Source of the DNA: Clostridiales bacterium | Lineage (GTDB): Bacteria > Bacillota > Clostridia > Monoglobales > Monoglobaceae | Assembly: GCA_016303265.1 (NCBI GenBank) | Contig: JAEDLZ010000021.1 | Coordinates: 1 to 19,217 of the forward strand | Direction of reading: 5' to 3' | DNA length: 19,217 nucleotides | Part shown: piece after piece, positions 1 through 6,883 of the stretch | Numbering within the stretch: position 1 is the stretch's first letter | How the letters are laid out: every line of letters begins with the position of its first letter | Translations under genes and position numbers: made by a program | The notes under the pieces: generated by a model | What the model saw: only the letters and a program-made list of their open reading frames with translations | The model's database searches: none | Told to the model about the DNA's origin: nothing

Positions 1-48
1 AATATTATCCACCTTATATACAGGGAAGCTAAGCTTTAGCCGAAAAAT

Positions 49-1020
49 ATGAAGAAACTTAAATATATGCTTATCGGACTGCTTGCGCTGCTGCTTGTTT
101 TGGGTTTGTGGTACGGCAGAAGGAGCAAGGCAAGGGAGTATACAAAAACCGAATATGTGCTGGACACGACTTGCAGCGTGACCTTTTACGGCGACGACGC
201 AGAGGCGGCGGCAAAGGAAGTCTTTGATGAAATAAGACGAATAGACGACCTTATGAGCTTATATAAAAAATCCTCAGATGTGGCAAAAATCAACTCGGCA
301 AAGGCAGGGGAGGCGGTCACGGTCAGCGAGGACACATATAAGGTAATAGAAACCGCGCTAAGTATCGGCGAAATGAGCAATGGCGCATTTGACATAACGA
401 TTGCACCGGTTACCGAGCTATGGAACTTCGAGGCTGAAAACCCTGTTGTACCGCAGGAAAGCGAAATTGCAGAAGCGCTTTCAAGGGTGAATTATAAAGC
501 GATTGAGCTGTGCAAAAATCGCACCGTAATAAAGCAAAACGACGACACTATGATTGACCTTGGCGGTGCTGCAAAGGGCTATGCCGGGGATTGTGCGGTT
601 AAAGCTGCCGAAAAGTATAATTTAAGCGGCGGCATAATTGACCTTGGCGGAAATATTCTGTGTTTCGGCAAAAATCCGAAGAGTGAGAACGGAAAATGGA
701 CGGTTGGCATACAAATTCCCTTTTCGCCGGCCGGAACATATGAAAAAACTGTTGAAATAAGCAGTGGCGCAGTGGTAACAAGCGGAACATACCAGAGATA
801 TTTTGAAGCCGGGGGAAAAAAATATCACCATATCATAGACCCGAAAACGGGACGGCCCGCAGAGCAGGACTATGACAGCGTAACTGTGGTTTCGGACAAT
901 TCGCTTGAGGCGGACTGCCTTGCAACGGCGGCGTATGTTATGGGGGAAAATGCTGGAAAAAATCTTGTGGAAGAATTTGGCGGTGAAATATATTTTGAGC
1001 AAGGGAAGAAAAATCAATAA
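49..1020 (+). CDS. apbE: ApbE-family FAD:protein FMN transferase
   Basis: Enzymes of this family move FMN from FAD onto a Thr/Ser of a target protein, usually an Rnf/Nqr-type flavoprotein, on the outer face of the membrane. The 323-residue protein starts with two lysines and a hydrophobic stretch (about residues 7-22), so it is probably membrane-anchored or exported; no lipobox is seen. Family signatures are the DLGGAAKGYA block (about 170-179), DLGGN (about 198-202), HHIIDPKTG (about 260-268) and the Asp-containing SLEADCLATAAYVMG block (about 285-299). Length is normal. An in-frame stop at 37-39 rules out a longer start. The Shine-Dalgarno before ATG 49 is weak; ATG 67 is an alternative that keeps most of the anchor. 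It overlaps the next gene. No obvious flavoprotein target is in the window. Confidence 0.93.
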   Translation: MKKLKYMLIGLLALLLVLGLWYGRRSKAREYTKTEYVLDTTCSVTFYGDDAEAAAKEVFDEIRRIDDLMSLYKKSSDVAKINSAKAGEAVTVSEDTYKVIETALSIGEMSNGAFDITIAPVTELWNFEAENPVVPQESEIAEALSRVNYKAIELCKNRTVIKQNDDTMIDLGGAAKGYAGDCAVKAAEKYNLSGGIIDLGGNILCFGKNPKSENGKWTVGIQIPFSPAGTYEKTVEISSGAVVTSGTYQRYFEAGGKKYHHIIDPKTGRPAEQDYDSVTVVSDNSLEADCLATAAYVMGENAGKNLVEEFGGEIYFEQGKKNQ

Positions 1021-1873
1021 ATATAAGGCCGCCGCTGCTGTAATTGTGGGAGCTGCGGCGATTTTCTGTGCGGCAAAGAGGTTTATTCCGGGCGATAAAG
1101 CCAATGGGGCGATTGAAAATCCGGGAATGCTCGTGCATTATATTGATGTAGGCGAGGCGGACAGTGAGTTTATACAGCTGCCCGACGGGAAAACAATGCT
1201 GATTGACGCCGGGGAAGCGGAGAACGGCACACAGATTGTGGAGTATATAAGAAACTGCGGCGTTGAAAGGGTTGATTATGTTGTAGGAACCCATCCCCAC
1301 GCAGACCATATAGGCGGAATTGAGGCGGTTATAGAATCCTTTGATATAGGCGAAATATATATGCCTAAAGTCACTCATACATCAGATGTTTTTGAGGACC
1401 TTCTGATTGCGGTTAAGAATAAGAATATGCAAATAAACACGGCAAAAGCAGGGGTCGGCATATTCAAAGATGATGAATATTCGATTGAAATTCTTGCGCC
1501 GGATAAGGACAAATACAGTAACTTGAATAATTACAGCGCTGTCATAAAAATCACCTTTGATGATGTGTCGTTTCTGTTTACGGGCGATGCTGAAAATGAG
1601 GTGCTTAAAACCCTGACAAGCGGAGTTACGGCTGATGTTTTGAAAGTTTCTCATCACGGCTCGGACACGGCCGACAGTAAGAAATTTTTGCAGAGCGTAA
1701 ACCCAAAGTATGCGGTGATTTCTGTAGGCAAGGGCAATATGTACGGGCATCCTGACGAGAGCGTTCTGAATAATCTCAAAAAAATAGGCGCAAAGGTGTA
1801 TCGGACGGACGAAAATGGGACAATCGTTGCAAAGACAGACGGTAAAAGCATTGTTTTTGAGACGGAGAGGTAG
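995..1873 (+). CDS. ComEC-like metallo-beta-lactamase-fold hydrolase, membrane-anchored
   Basis: Single-domain protein resembling the C-terminal MBL domain of the competence protein ComEC/Rec2, without the channel part. It has the full metal motif HPHADH in the context GTHPHADHIGG, then LFTGDAE and VSHHGSD, the usual order for this branch. Such enzymes are metal-dependent hydrolases, often of phosphodiesters; the substrate here is unknown. I chose TTG 995, preceded at a workable distance by GGCGG/GGTG, giving 292 residues with a short basic N-terminus and an Ala-rich hydrophobic segment (signal anchor). It overlaps apbE by 26 bases. ATG 950 and ATG 905 are possible but lie deeper in apbE, and the G-run before 950 is too close. 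The DUF3006 gene follows 5 bases later. Confidence 0.85.
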   Translation: MSKGRKINKYKAAAAVIVGAAAIFCAAKRFIPGDKANGAIENPGMLVHYIDVGEADSEFIQLPDGKTMLIDAGEAENGTQIVEYIRNCGVERVDYVVGTHPHADHIGGIEAVIESFDIGEIYMPKVTHTSDVFEDLLIAVKNKNMQINTAKAGVGIFKDDEYSIEILAPDKDKYSNLNNYSAVIKITFDDVSFLFTGDAENEVLKTLTSGVTADVLKVSHHGSDTADSKKFLQSVNPKYAVISVGKGNMYGHPDESVLNNLKKIGAKVYRTDENGTIVAKTDGKSIVFETER

Positions 1874-1878
1874 ATATA

Positions 1879-2073
1879 ATGAGAGTTATAATTGACAGAT
1901 TTGAGGGCGAATATGCCGTGGTTTTAACTGAGGAAAAAAAGAGCGTTGCCGTGCCTGCCGTCCTTTTTGAGGACGGAAAGGAGGGCGATGTTTTTGACAT
2001 ATTCAAAAATACCGGCGAAACCGAAAAGCGCAAAAACAGAATAGAAAATCTTGCAGAGGAACTTTGGAAGTAA
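1879..2073 (+). CDS. DUF3006-type small protein
   Basis: A 64-residue protein starting MRVIIDRFEGEYAVV, the typical opening of DUF3006 proteins, which are small, probably beta-rich and of unknown function. GAGGTAG just upstream is a good ribosome binding site, overlapping the stop of the MBL gene. From general knowledge, DUF3006 genes are often found right after ComEC-like MBL genes, as here, so a working partnership with that hydrolase is a reasonable inference. No signal peptide or membrane segment is visible, and the charged C-terminus is predicted helical. Confidence 0.8.
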   Translation: MRVIIDRFEGEYAVVLTEEKKSVAVPAVLFEDGKEGDVFDIFKNTGETEKRKNRIENLAEELWK

Positions 2074-2417
2074 AGACGAAAAGAAAAAAGAGTTTGAACA
2101 ATAAAATCAAATACAAAGATGCCGGGGCTTAAGCAAAACAATTTTCAAATATTACAATTTTTAAAAAAGTTTTTAAACCAATGAAAATAATCCCCGAAAA
2201 CAGCTTGAATTTAGCTGTTTTCGGGGATTATTTTGTTCAATTTTTGCGGTGTAGCGTTTTTGTATAGCATACGATCTGTAAACACGAATAAATAATGACC
2301 TTTGGAAGCTGAATACAAAAGATTAGTTAGTCTTTTGAGATTTGCATTTGCAATATGTTTTGCAGATGAAAACTCTGAAAGGGGGTTGCCTTAGGCGACC
2401 GCTTCAAAATCAATGAT
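2074..2417. other. Non-coding gap between convergent genes
   Basis: This 344-base AT-rich stretch holds no convincing gene. Its one clear feature is the long hairpin at 2186-2232. A weaker hairpin (GGTTGCC / GGCGACC, loop TTA, about 2384-2400) lies just past the stop of the minus-strand AraC gene and may be a second, imperfect stop signal for it. The rest (2233-2380) shows no promoter or repeat that I trust. Confidence 0.6.
2186..2232. terminator. Two-way intrinsic terminator, 20-bp perfect stem
   Basis: The left arm 2186-2205 (AATAATCCCCGAAAACAGCT) is perfectly complementary to 2213-2232, with a 7-base loop TGAATTT. A GC core is flanked by A-run and T-run on both sides, so the RNA from either strand ends in U-rich sequence. 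It lies between the convergent DUF3006 gene (+) and AraC gene (-), and probably stops both. Confidence 0.9.
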
Positions 2418-3239
2418 TTAATTGCGGACAGCGGAGGGAAGAACCCCGCGGAATTTTTTGAAAAGCGCGGAAAAATATGAGTCGCTTTCAAAGCCGCAAA
2501 GCTCCGACACCTCGTGAACGGAGTATTTGCCGGTAGACAGAAGCTGCTCCGCATAAAAACATTTGAGATTGTTGGTATACTGCAAAATGGTCGTTCCGGT
2601 AACCTCCTTAAAGATGCGGCAAAGGTGAAATTTGCAGTATCCGAGTTCATCTGCCATAACATCAACATTGATGCCGTCTCTGAAGTTGCGTCTTATGTAC
2701 TCAATAACGGAAGAGGCAATGTGATATTTGCGGGAATCAACATCATTTGCTTTTGACTGAAAATTGCGGTGATTGCGAAGCAGATGAATAATAAGAATAT
2801 TTATATATGCCTTTATACACTCTTTATAATAAGGCGTGTCCGTTTTCTGACTTTCGTCAAAAATTTTATATCCGAGATTCATCACGGTTTCGTCCGTTAC
2901 TTTATTCTCAAAAATTTTGCTGTTATACTCCACATCATAATTTTCGTAAAAGGAGCTGTGGGTAATAAGGCAAATATATTTAACGGGCGAAAAGGGAGAT
3001 GACTTCATTGAATGAAATCTGTAGGGATTAACAATAACAAGGTCGCCGCACTTTGCTGTGAAAGATTTATTATCAAGGGTAAACTCGCCCGAGCCTTCGG
3101 TTATGAAAAGCATTTCGATATTCTTGTGACAATGGAGTCCGAAGCTCTTCGTTTTAGTATAATAATTGCAGGTCATCGGAAGAATGGGGTCAATGTGGTC
3201 ATGCATTTCGTAAAAATATTCCATAACAAAATTCGGCAA
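2418..3239 (-). CDS. AraC-family transcriptional regulator with N-terminal cupin domain
   Basis: A 273-residue regulator. The N-terminal half has a cupin-like sugar-sensing domain (HCHKNIEMLFITEGSGEF, then GDLVIVNPYRFHS). The C-terminal ~100 residues carry the two helix-turn-helix units of AraC proteins: first VDVMADELGYCKFHLCRIFKE, second VHEVSELCGFESDSYFSALFKKF, ending in a variant of the usual G-x-x-P-S-x-x-R motif. It is divergent from the sugar isomerase-epimerase gene at 3374, so it most likely controls that operon in response to a sugar. The start is uncertain: TTG 3239 has AGGAGG 15 bases upstream, which is far, and GGGAG almost touching; ATG 3224 (residue 6) lacks its own site. The C-terminus looks complete. 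Confidence 0.9.
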   Translation of the reverse strand: MPNFVMEYFYEMHDHIDPILPMTCNYYTKTKSFGLHCHKNIEMLFITEGSGEFTLDNKSFTAKCGDLVIVNPYRFHSMKSSPFSPVKYICLITHSSFYENYDVEYNSKIFENKVTDETVMNLGYKIFDESQKTDTPYYKECIKAYINILIIHLLRNHRNFQSKANDVDSRKYHIASSVIEYIRRNFRDGINVDVMADELGYCKFHLCRIFKEVTGTTILQYTNNLKCFYAEQLLSTGKYSVHEVSELCGFESDSYFSALFKKFRGVLPSAVRN

Positions 3240-3297
3240 ACTCCCGTGCCGAAACCTCCTATGCCAAAAATAAGCTAATTTGTATCAAAATAAAAAC

Positions 3298-3326
3298 TGG
3301 AGTTTATACATAATATAATATATAAT
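3298..3326 (+). promoter_or_regulatory. Probable activator-dependent promoter for the isomerase-epimerase operon
   Basis: A perfect TATAAT (3321-3326) is preceded at 17 bases by TGGAGT (3298-3303), a poor -35 (three of six). Good -10 plus poor -35 is typical of promoters that need an activator, which fits the divergent AraC gene. This -10 lies inside the spacer of the AraC promoter, so the two promoters overlap. Confidence 0.5.
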
Positions 3327-3343
3327 AAAACCGTAAATGTCAA
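3315..3343 (-). promoter_or_regulatory. Sigma-A promoter for the AraC gene
   Basis: On the minus strand, TTGACA (3338-3343), a 17-base spacer and TATTAT (3315-3320): a perfect -35 and five of six bases at -10. Transcription would start near 3308 and run into the AraC gene, leaving a leader of about 70 bases. Confidence 0.8.
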
Positions 3344-3373
3344 GTAGAAAATCAAAGAAAAGAGGGGAAAACT

Positions 3374-4234
3374 ATGTATAATTTTCCGATAGGTGTATTG
3401 CTTGAGTCGTTTAGAGAGAACCGCAAAACTGCGATAGAAAAGGCAGCGGCTCTCGGTCTTAACGGAATACAAATGTTTGCTACTAAGGGTGAAAACTCTC
3501 CCGAAAATTTAAGCAAGGCTGACAGGAAAGAACTTTTGGATATGGTTAAATCCAACGGAATGCGCTTCAGCGCTCTTTGCGGAGACTTTGGAGAAGGCTT
3601 TTTCCGTCCGGAGAGAAATCCGATTCTTATTGAAAAATCAAAGAGAATAATGGAGCTTGCAAAGGAGCTTGAAGCTGATGTGGTAACAACTCATATAGGA
3701 GTTGTACCGGCGGATAAAAATCATGACAGATATAAAATTATGCATGAGGCGTGCCATGAGCTTGCCGAGTATGCGGATTCAGTGTGTGCGCATTTTGCTG
3801 TTGAAACGGGGCCTGAAACTTCTGCGGTTCTTAAAAACTTCCTGGACGATTTGGGTTCTAAAGGCGTTGCCGTAAATCTCGACCCGGCAAATCTTGTTAT
3901 GGTGACGGGGGATGACCCGGTTCAGGCAGTGTATAATCTTAGGGATTATATTGTACATACTCATGCAAAGGACGGAGTTCGGCTCCGCAAGGAGAATCCG
4001 GAGATTTTGTACGGCGTTCTGCCAAAGAGCGGAACGGACATTGAAGCGGAAATCCAAAAAGGGGCGGCATTTAAAGAGGTTCCTTTGGGGACAGGCAATG
4101 TTCCCTTCGAAAGTTATCTTAAGGCGCTTGAAGATATTGGTTATAAGGGATTTTTGACAATTGAAAGGGAGGTAGGCGAAAATCCCTCCGCCGATATAGA
4201 AACTGCGAGAGATTTTCTCAGAAAATTTTATTAA
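3374..4234 (+). CDS. Sugar phosphate isomerase/epimerase (TIM barrel, xylose-isomerase-like)
   Basis: A 286-residue protein of the AP-endonuclease-2/xylose-isomerase-like superfamily, metal-dependent TIM barrels that isomerise or epimerise sugars, keto-acids or inosose. Candidate metal ligands appear in the usual order: Glu in AVETGPE, Asp in NLDPANL, His in HTHAKDG and Glu in LTIERE. Residues 1-60 give the first strands (IGVLLES, GLNGIQMF). ATG 3374 has GAGGGG at good spacing. It leads an operon with the Gfo/Idh/MocA gene, a very common pairing in sugar or inositol catabolism, where the oxidoreductase and isomerase act on the same substrate. The actual sugar cannot be told from sequence alone. 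Confidence 0.88.
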   Translation: MYNFPIGVLLESFRENRKTAIEKAAALGLNGIQMFATKGENSPENLSKADRKELLDMVKSNGMRFSALCGDFGEGFFRPERNPILIEKSKRIMELAKELEADVVTTHIGVVPADKNHDRYKIMHEACHELAEYADSVCAHFAVETGPETSAVLKNFLDDLGSKGVAVNLDPANLVMVTGDDPVQAVYNLRDYIVHTHAKDGVRLRKENPEILYGVLPKSGTDIEAEIQKGAAFKEVPLGTGNVPFESYLKALEDIGYKGFLTIEREVGENPSADIETARDFLRKFY

Positions 4235-4248
4235 AGAGGTGAAAGAAA

Positions 4249-4295
4249 GGAGAAATAATTAAAACCACCCCTTTCGAGACGGTTTTAATTATATG
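4249..4295 (+). promoter_or_regulatory. Ribosome binding site separated from its start codon by a 12-bp hairpin
   Basis: GGAG (4249-4252) is followed after AA by an inverted repeat: ATAATTAAAACC (4255-4266) and GGTTTTAATTAT (4281-4292), perfect over 12 bp, loop 14 bases with a possible inner UUCG turn. The second arm ends directly before ATG 4293. The linear distance from GGAG to ATG is 40 bases, too far for initiation. Folding the hairpin would bring them to about 2 bases, or about 6 if the two outer A-T pairs open. No other start codon lies between them in frame, and TAA at 4260-4262 blocks a longer start. The dyad could instead, or also, be a DNA operator. Confidence 0.6.
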
Positions 4296-5366
4296 TGCAA
4301 GAAAATGAGTGATAAGGTTAAAATAGGGATTATAGGCTGCGGCGGAATTTCGGGGGCTCATCTTGATGGCTATAAGCAGTGTGACGATGTTGAGGTTTAC
4401 GCATTCTGCGACATCAATCCCGAGCGGCTTAAACAGCAGACGGAAAAATACGGAGTGGAGCATACATTTACGGATTATAACGAGATGCTAAGGCTCCCGG
4501 AAATTGACGCGGTAAGCGTATGTACGCCCAATGCTGTTCATGCGCCGGCGACCATTGCTGCACTTAATGCGGGAAAGCATGTTCTTTGCGAGAAACCCAT
4601 GGCAACCTCTGCCGAAGATGCAAGAAAGATGAAGGAGACCGCTGATAAAAACGGAAAGCTCCTCCAGATTGGTTTTGTGAGAAGATACGGTCAGGATATG
4701 GCAATATTAAAGGATTTGATTGCCAATGACAGATTCGGTGAGATTTACTACGGAAAGGTATGCTATCTCCGCCGTAACGGGAACCCCGGCGGCTGGTTTG
4801 CTCTGAAGGAAATTTCAGGCGGCGGTCCGCTTATCGATTTGGGCGTTCATGTTATTGACTATATAGTATATGCGTTGGGCAACCCGAAGCCTGTTTCGGT
4901 TTACGGGGCGACATTTAAGAAGCTTATGAACCGTCCCGGCATAAAAACTCCGCCGCCGTACATTGCAAGATCTGCAAAGGAATACAGCGGCTGTGATGTT
5001 GAGGACTTGGCAACAGCAATGATTAGATTTGATAACGGATTTGTCCTTCAGGTGGAAACCAGCTTTGCCCTCAATATGAAGGAGGACAAAGGGGCTATTG
5101 AGTTGTTCGGAACCAAGGGCGGAGCAAAATTCTCCCCTGAGCTTGAAATTTATTCCGAAACGGACGGATTTATGTCAGATGTAACGCTTAAGGCGGACAC
5201 TAACTTTGATTTTGCTCCTGCATTCCAAAGAGAAATAAGACACTTTGTCGACTGCGTAAAGGGCGAATCAAAGACGATAGCTCCGGCGGAGGACGGAATT
5301 GAAATTATGAAAATTCTTGACGGAATTTATGAGTCCGCAAAAACAGGACATGAGGTATTGCTTTAA
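4293..5366 (+). CDS. Gfo/Idh/MocA-family NAD(P)-dependent oxidoreductase
   Basis: A 357-residue sugar or inositol dehydrogenase-like protein. The N-terminal Rossmann domain opens with KIGIIGCGGISGAH (dinucleotide-binding glycine motif). It is followed by CTPNAVHAP, the CEKPMA signature with the catalytic-region Lys-Pro, and GGPLIDLGVHVIDY, which carries the conserved Asp/His of the active site in the C-terminal alpha/beta domain. The family oxidises or reduces sugar hydroxyls with bound or free NAD(P). It lies 58 bases after the isomerase-epimerase gene and is surely its partner in the same catabolic route. ATG 4293 and ATG 4305 (MSDKVKIG) are both possible; neither has a Shine-Dalgarno next to it, because a hairpin intervenes. 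Confidence 0.93.
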   Translation: MCKKMSDKVKIGIIGCGGISGAHLDGYKQCDDVEVYAFCDINPERLKQQTEKYGVEHTFTDYNEMLRLPEIDAVSVCTPNAVHAPATIAALNAGKHVLCEKPMATSAEDARKMKETADKNGKLLQIGFVRRYGQDMAILKDLIANDRFGEIYYGKVCYLRRNGNPGGWFALKEISGGGPLIDLGVHVIDYIVYALGNPKPVSVYGATFKKLMNRPGIKTPPPYIARSAKEYSGCDVEDLATAMIRFDNGFVLQVETSFALNMKEDKGAIELFGTKGGAKFSPELEIYSETDGFMSDVTLKADTNFDFAPAFQREIRHFVDCVKGESKTIAPAEDGIEIMKILDGIYESAKTGHEVLL

Positions 5367-5415
5367 AACGACATAATTTACGGCTGATGCCGGCGTGCAG
5401 GAGGATAAATTAAGA

Positions 5416-5861
5416 ATGAGATTGATAGTTTGTGATAATTATGAGGAGCTGTCGGAAAAAGGCGCAAAAATCATTTCAAGCCAGATTATGCTCAAGCCGC
5501 AGTGCGTACTGGACTTGCCACGGGTTCAACTCCGGAGGGGCTGTACAAGAGGCTGGTTGAAATGTATAGGCAGGGGGAGATAGATTTCTCAAAAGTTACG
5601 ACCTTTAATCTTGATGAATATTATCCCATAAGAACTGAAAATGAGCAAAGCTACAGATATTTTATGAATGAAAAGCTGTTTAGTCATGTAAATATTAAAA
5701 TGGAAAATACACATATCCCGAGCGGCGAAACGGAAAACCCTACGGAGGAATGTGAAAAATATGCAAAAATGATTGCGGATGCAGGCGGGATAGACCTTCA
5801 GCTGTTGGAAATAGGGCAGAACGGGCATATAGATTTCAATGAGCCGGAAGATATTTGGTAA
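5416..5861 (+). pseudogene. nagB: Glucosamine-6-phosphate deaminase remnant, frameshifted and 3'-truncated
   Basis: The intact enzyme turns glucosamine 6-phosphate into fructose 6-phosphate and ammonia. Translation from ATG 5416 (AGGAGG 11 bases upstream) gives a NagB N-terminus, MRLIVCDNYEELSEKGAKII, up to CVL near 5513. The frame then shifts by one, and GLATGSTPEGLYKRL continues in the next frame. Restoring a single G in CTGGACTT heals the reading frame. The shifted part keeps FNLDEYYP (catalytic Asp), QSYRYFMNEKLF, NTHIP and NGHIDFNEP (catalytic His and Glu), but has the odd changes GIG-to-EIG and HIG-to-HID. It stops at 5859-5861 after about 149 codons; NagB is normally about 240-270 residues, so the last 40% is gone. 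The downstream AraC gene ends 7 bases away, suggesting a deletion. A sequencing error could explain the shift but not the truncation. Confidence 0.88.
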
Positions 5862-5868
5862 TTATATT

Positions 5869-6702
5869 TTAATTTAAATATTCTTCGTGCGATTTTCTGT
5901 AATTTTCGGGAGATTTTCCAACATGAGATTTAAATATCCTACTGAAATAAGAGGCACTTTCATAGCCAAGCTTATCGGCTATTTCGGAGATATTAAGAGA
6001 AGAAAACAAAAGCATTTCCTTTGCCTTGTTAAGCTTTATGCCGATAAAATATTTAAGAGGCGGAAGACCCGTAATCTCCTTAAACTTATGGGAAAATCGG
6101 CTTTGACTTAAGCCGCAGATTTCCGCATATTTTTCGGGATTATATGGTTTGCCGAAGTCCTCGTTCATAATGAGAATAACCCTGTCAATATCGGAAAGTT
6201 CATCAATAGAACATTTGGAAATCTGTCTGGAAATACAGGTAAGAAGATATATAAGCAGGGCATTTTCAGCGGATTTATGCATATGCTGGCAGAGCTTGTG
6301 TTCCTGAATCATATCGTTGAAAACCGATGAAATTTTCTGTGAGGGTTCACATTTATAAACTCCGCCGGAAAGGTTTAGCGCTGCGAAAATTTCATTTAAA
6401 ACTCTTCCCGTAAAATGTGCCCACTGCGAAAAACAGTTTTCCCGGCCAAGAAAGGTATATTTCTGCGGGGCATACGGAGGATATAAAACTATATCCCCTG
6501 CTGAAAGACGATACTGTTTATCATCATAAACTGCGGTGCATTCCCCGGAGCAAATATACAAAATATGCCAATCGGGTCTGCCGCTATTGCGAATAACCGT
6601 GTAATCGTAGCTTGGGTATCTTTGACGGCCGCAGGAGTTGAGATGTATATATTCGTACGATACGCAGCCGGTTATGTCATTTTCGGATTTGTGGTAAAAC
6701 AT
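5869..6702 (-). CDS. AraC-family transcriptional regulator with N-terminal cupin domain
   Basis: About 277 residues from ATG 6702, which has GGGGGGAGG (6707-6715 on the + strand) at correct spacing. The upstream ATG at 6735 lies inside the -10 box of the gene's own promoter, so it should not be in the mRNA. The N-terminal AraC-binding cupin shows WHILYICSGECTAVYD and LSAGDIVLYPPYAPQKY. The C-terminal double helix-turn-helix shows PEKYAEICGLSQSRFSHKFKE, ISEIADKLGYESASYFSRIFK and the closing GKSPENYRK. It is divergent from the GH4 gene and most likely its activator. It is a distant paralogue of the AraC protein at 2418-3239, with the same architecture. Its 3' end abuts the broken nagB. Confidence 0.92.
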   Translation of the reverse strand: MFYHKSENDITGCVSYEYIHLNSCGRQRYPSYDYTVIRNSGRPDWHILYICSGECTAVYDDKQYRLSAGDIVLYPPYAPQKYTFLGRENCFSQWAHFTGRVLNEIFAALNLSGGVYKCEPSQKISSVFNDMIQEHKLCQHMHKSAENALLIYLLTCISRQISKCSIDELSDIDRVILIMNEDFGKPYNPEKYAEICGLSQSRFSHKFKEITGLPPLKYFIGIKLNKAKEMLLFSSLNISEIADKLGYESASYFSRIFKSHVGKSPENYRKSHEEYLN

Positions 6703-6725
6703 AGTGCCTCCCCCCTTTTTAAGTA

Positions 6726-6754
6726 ATTTTATCATGGATTATACAAACAGTCAA
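6726..6754 (-). promoter_or_regulatory. Sigma-A promoter for the second AraC gene
   Basis: Minus strand TTGACT (6749-6754), 17-base spacer, TAAAAT (6726-6731): both boxes five of six. The start point near 6719 leaves a very short leader before the GGGGGGAGG site and ATG 6702. Confidence 0.75.
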
Positions 6755-6758
6755 TAGT

Positions 6759-6795
6759 AAATTCGGCTGTTTTGTGCATGTAATGAGCTGAATTT
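6759..6795. promoter_or_regulatory. Candidate regulator-binding inverted repeat between divergent promoters
   Basis: AAATTCGGCT (6759-6768) and AGCTGAATTT (6786-6795) are inverted copies with one mismatch in ten and a 17-base gap. The left copy ends 4 bp from the AraC -35 and the right copy 4 bp from the GH4-gene -35. Half-site centres are 27 bp apart. That placement suits a regulator controlling both directions. Confidence 0.5.
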
Positions 6796-6799
6796 GTTA

Positions 6800-6828
6800 T
6801 TGAACTAAGACACATTAAATGATAACAT
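6800..6828 (+). promoter_or_regulatory. Sigma-A-like promoter for the GH4 gene
   Basis: TTGAAC (6800-6805), 17-base spacer, TAACAT (6823-6828): four of six bases in each box. It is weaker than the divergent AraC promoter, as expected for an activated promoter. The start near 6835 leaves a leader of about 50 bases. Confidence 0.55.
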
Positions 6829-6883
6829 AAGTTTATAAAAACAAACGCATAAGAAACAAGAACATAAGAAAGGCTGATGTATT

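Noticed and set aside
905..994. Longer N-terminus for the first MBL protein (ATG 905, 935 or 950)
   Set aside because: These starts lie deep in apbE, the added residues are basic and unlike a signal sequence, and the G-run before 950 is only 3 bases away. TTG 995 gives a natural signal anchor.
622..1104. 160-codon open frame on the minus strand inside apbE
   Set aside because: Lies opposite a well-supported gene, has no family signature or ribosome binding site, and has a composition typical of a shadow frame. The same holds for long minus-strand frames within pcrA (14474-15007) and murI/methyltransferase (16690-17247).
4239..4262. Seven-codon GTG leader peptide before the Gfo/Idh/MocA gene
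   Set aside because: Nothing in its codons suggests regulation, and its reading runs into the hairpin by chance of the purine-rich spacer.
5416..5861. Programmed frameshift in nagB instead of a pseudogene
   Set aside because: No slippery heptamer or downstream stimulator is seen, and even the shifted product lacks the C-terminal 40% of the enzyme.
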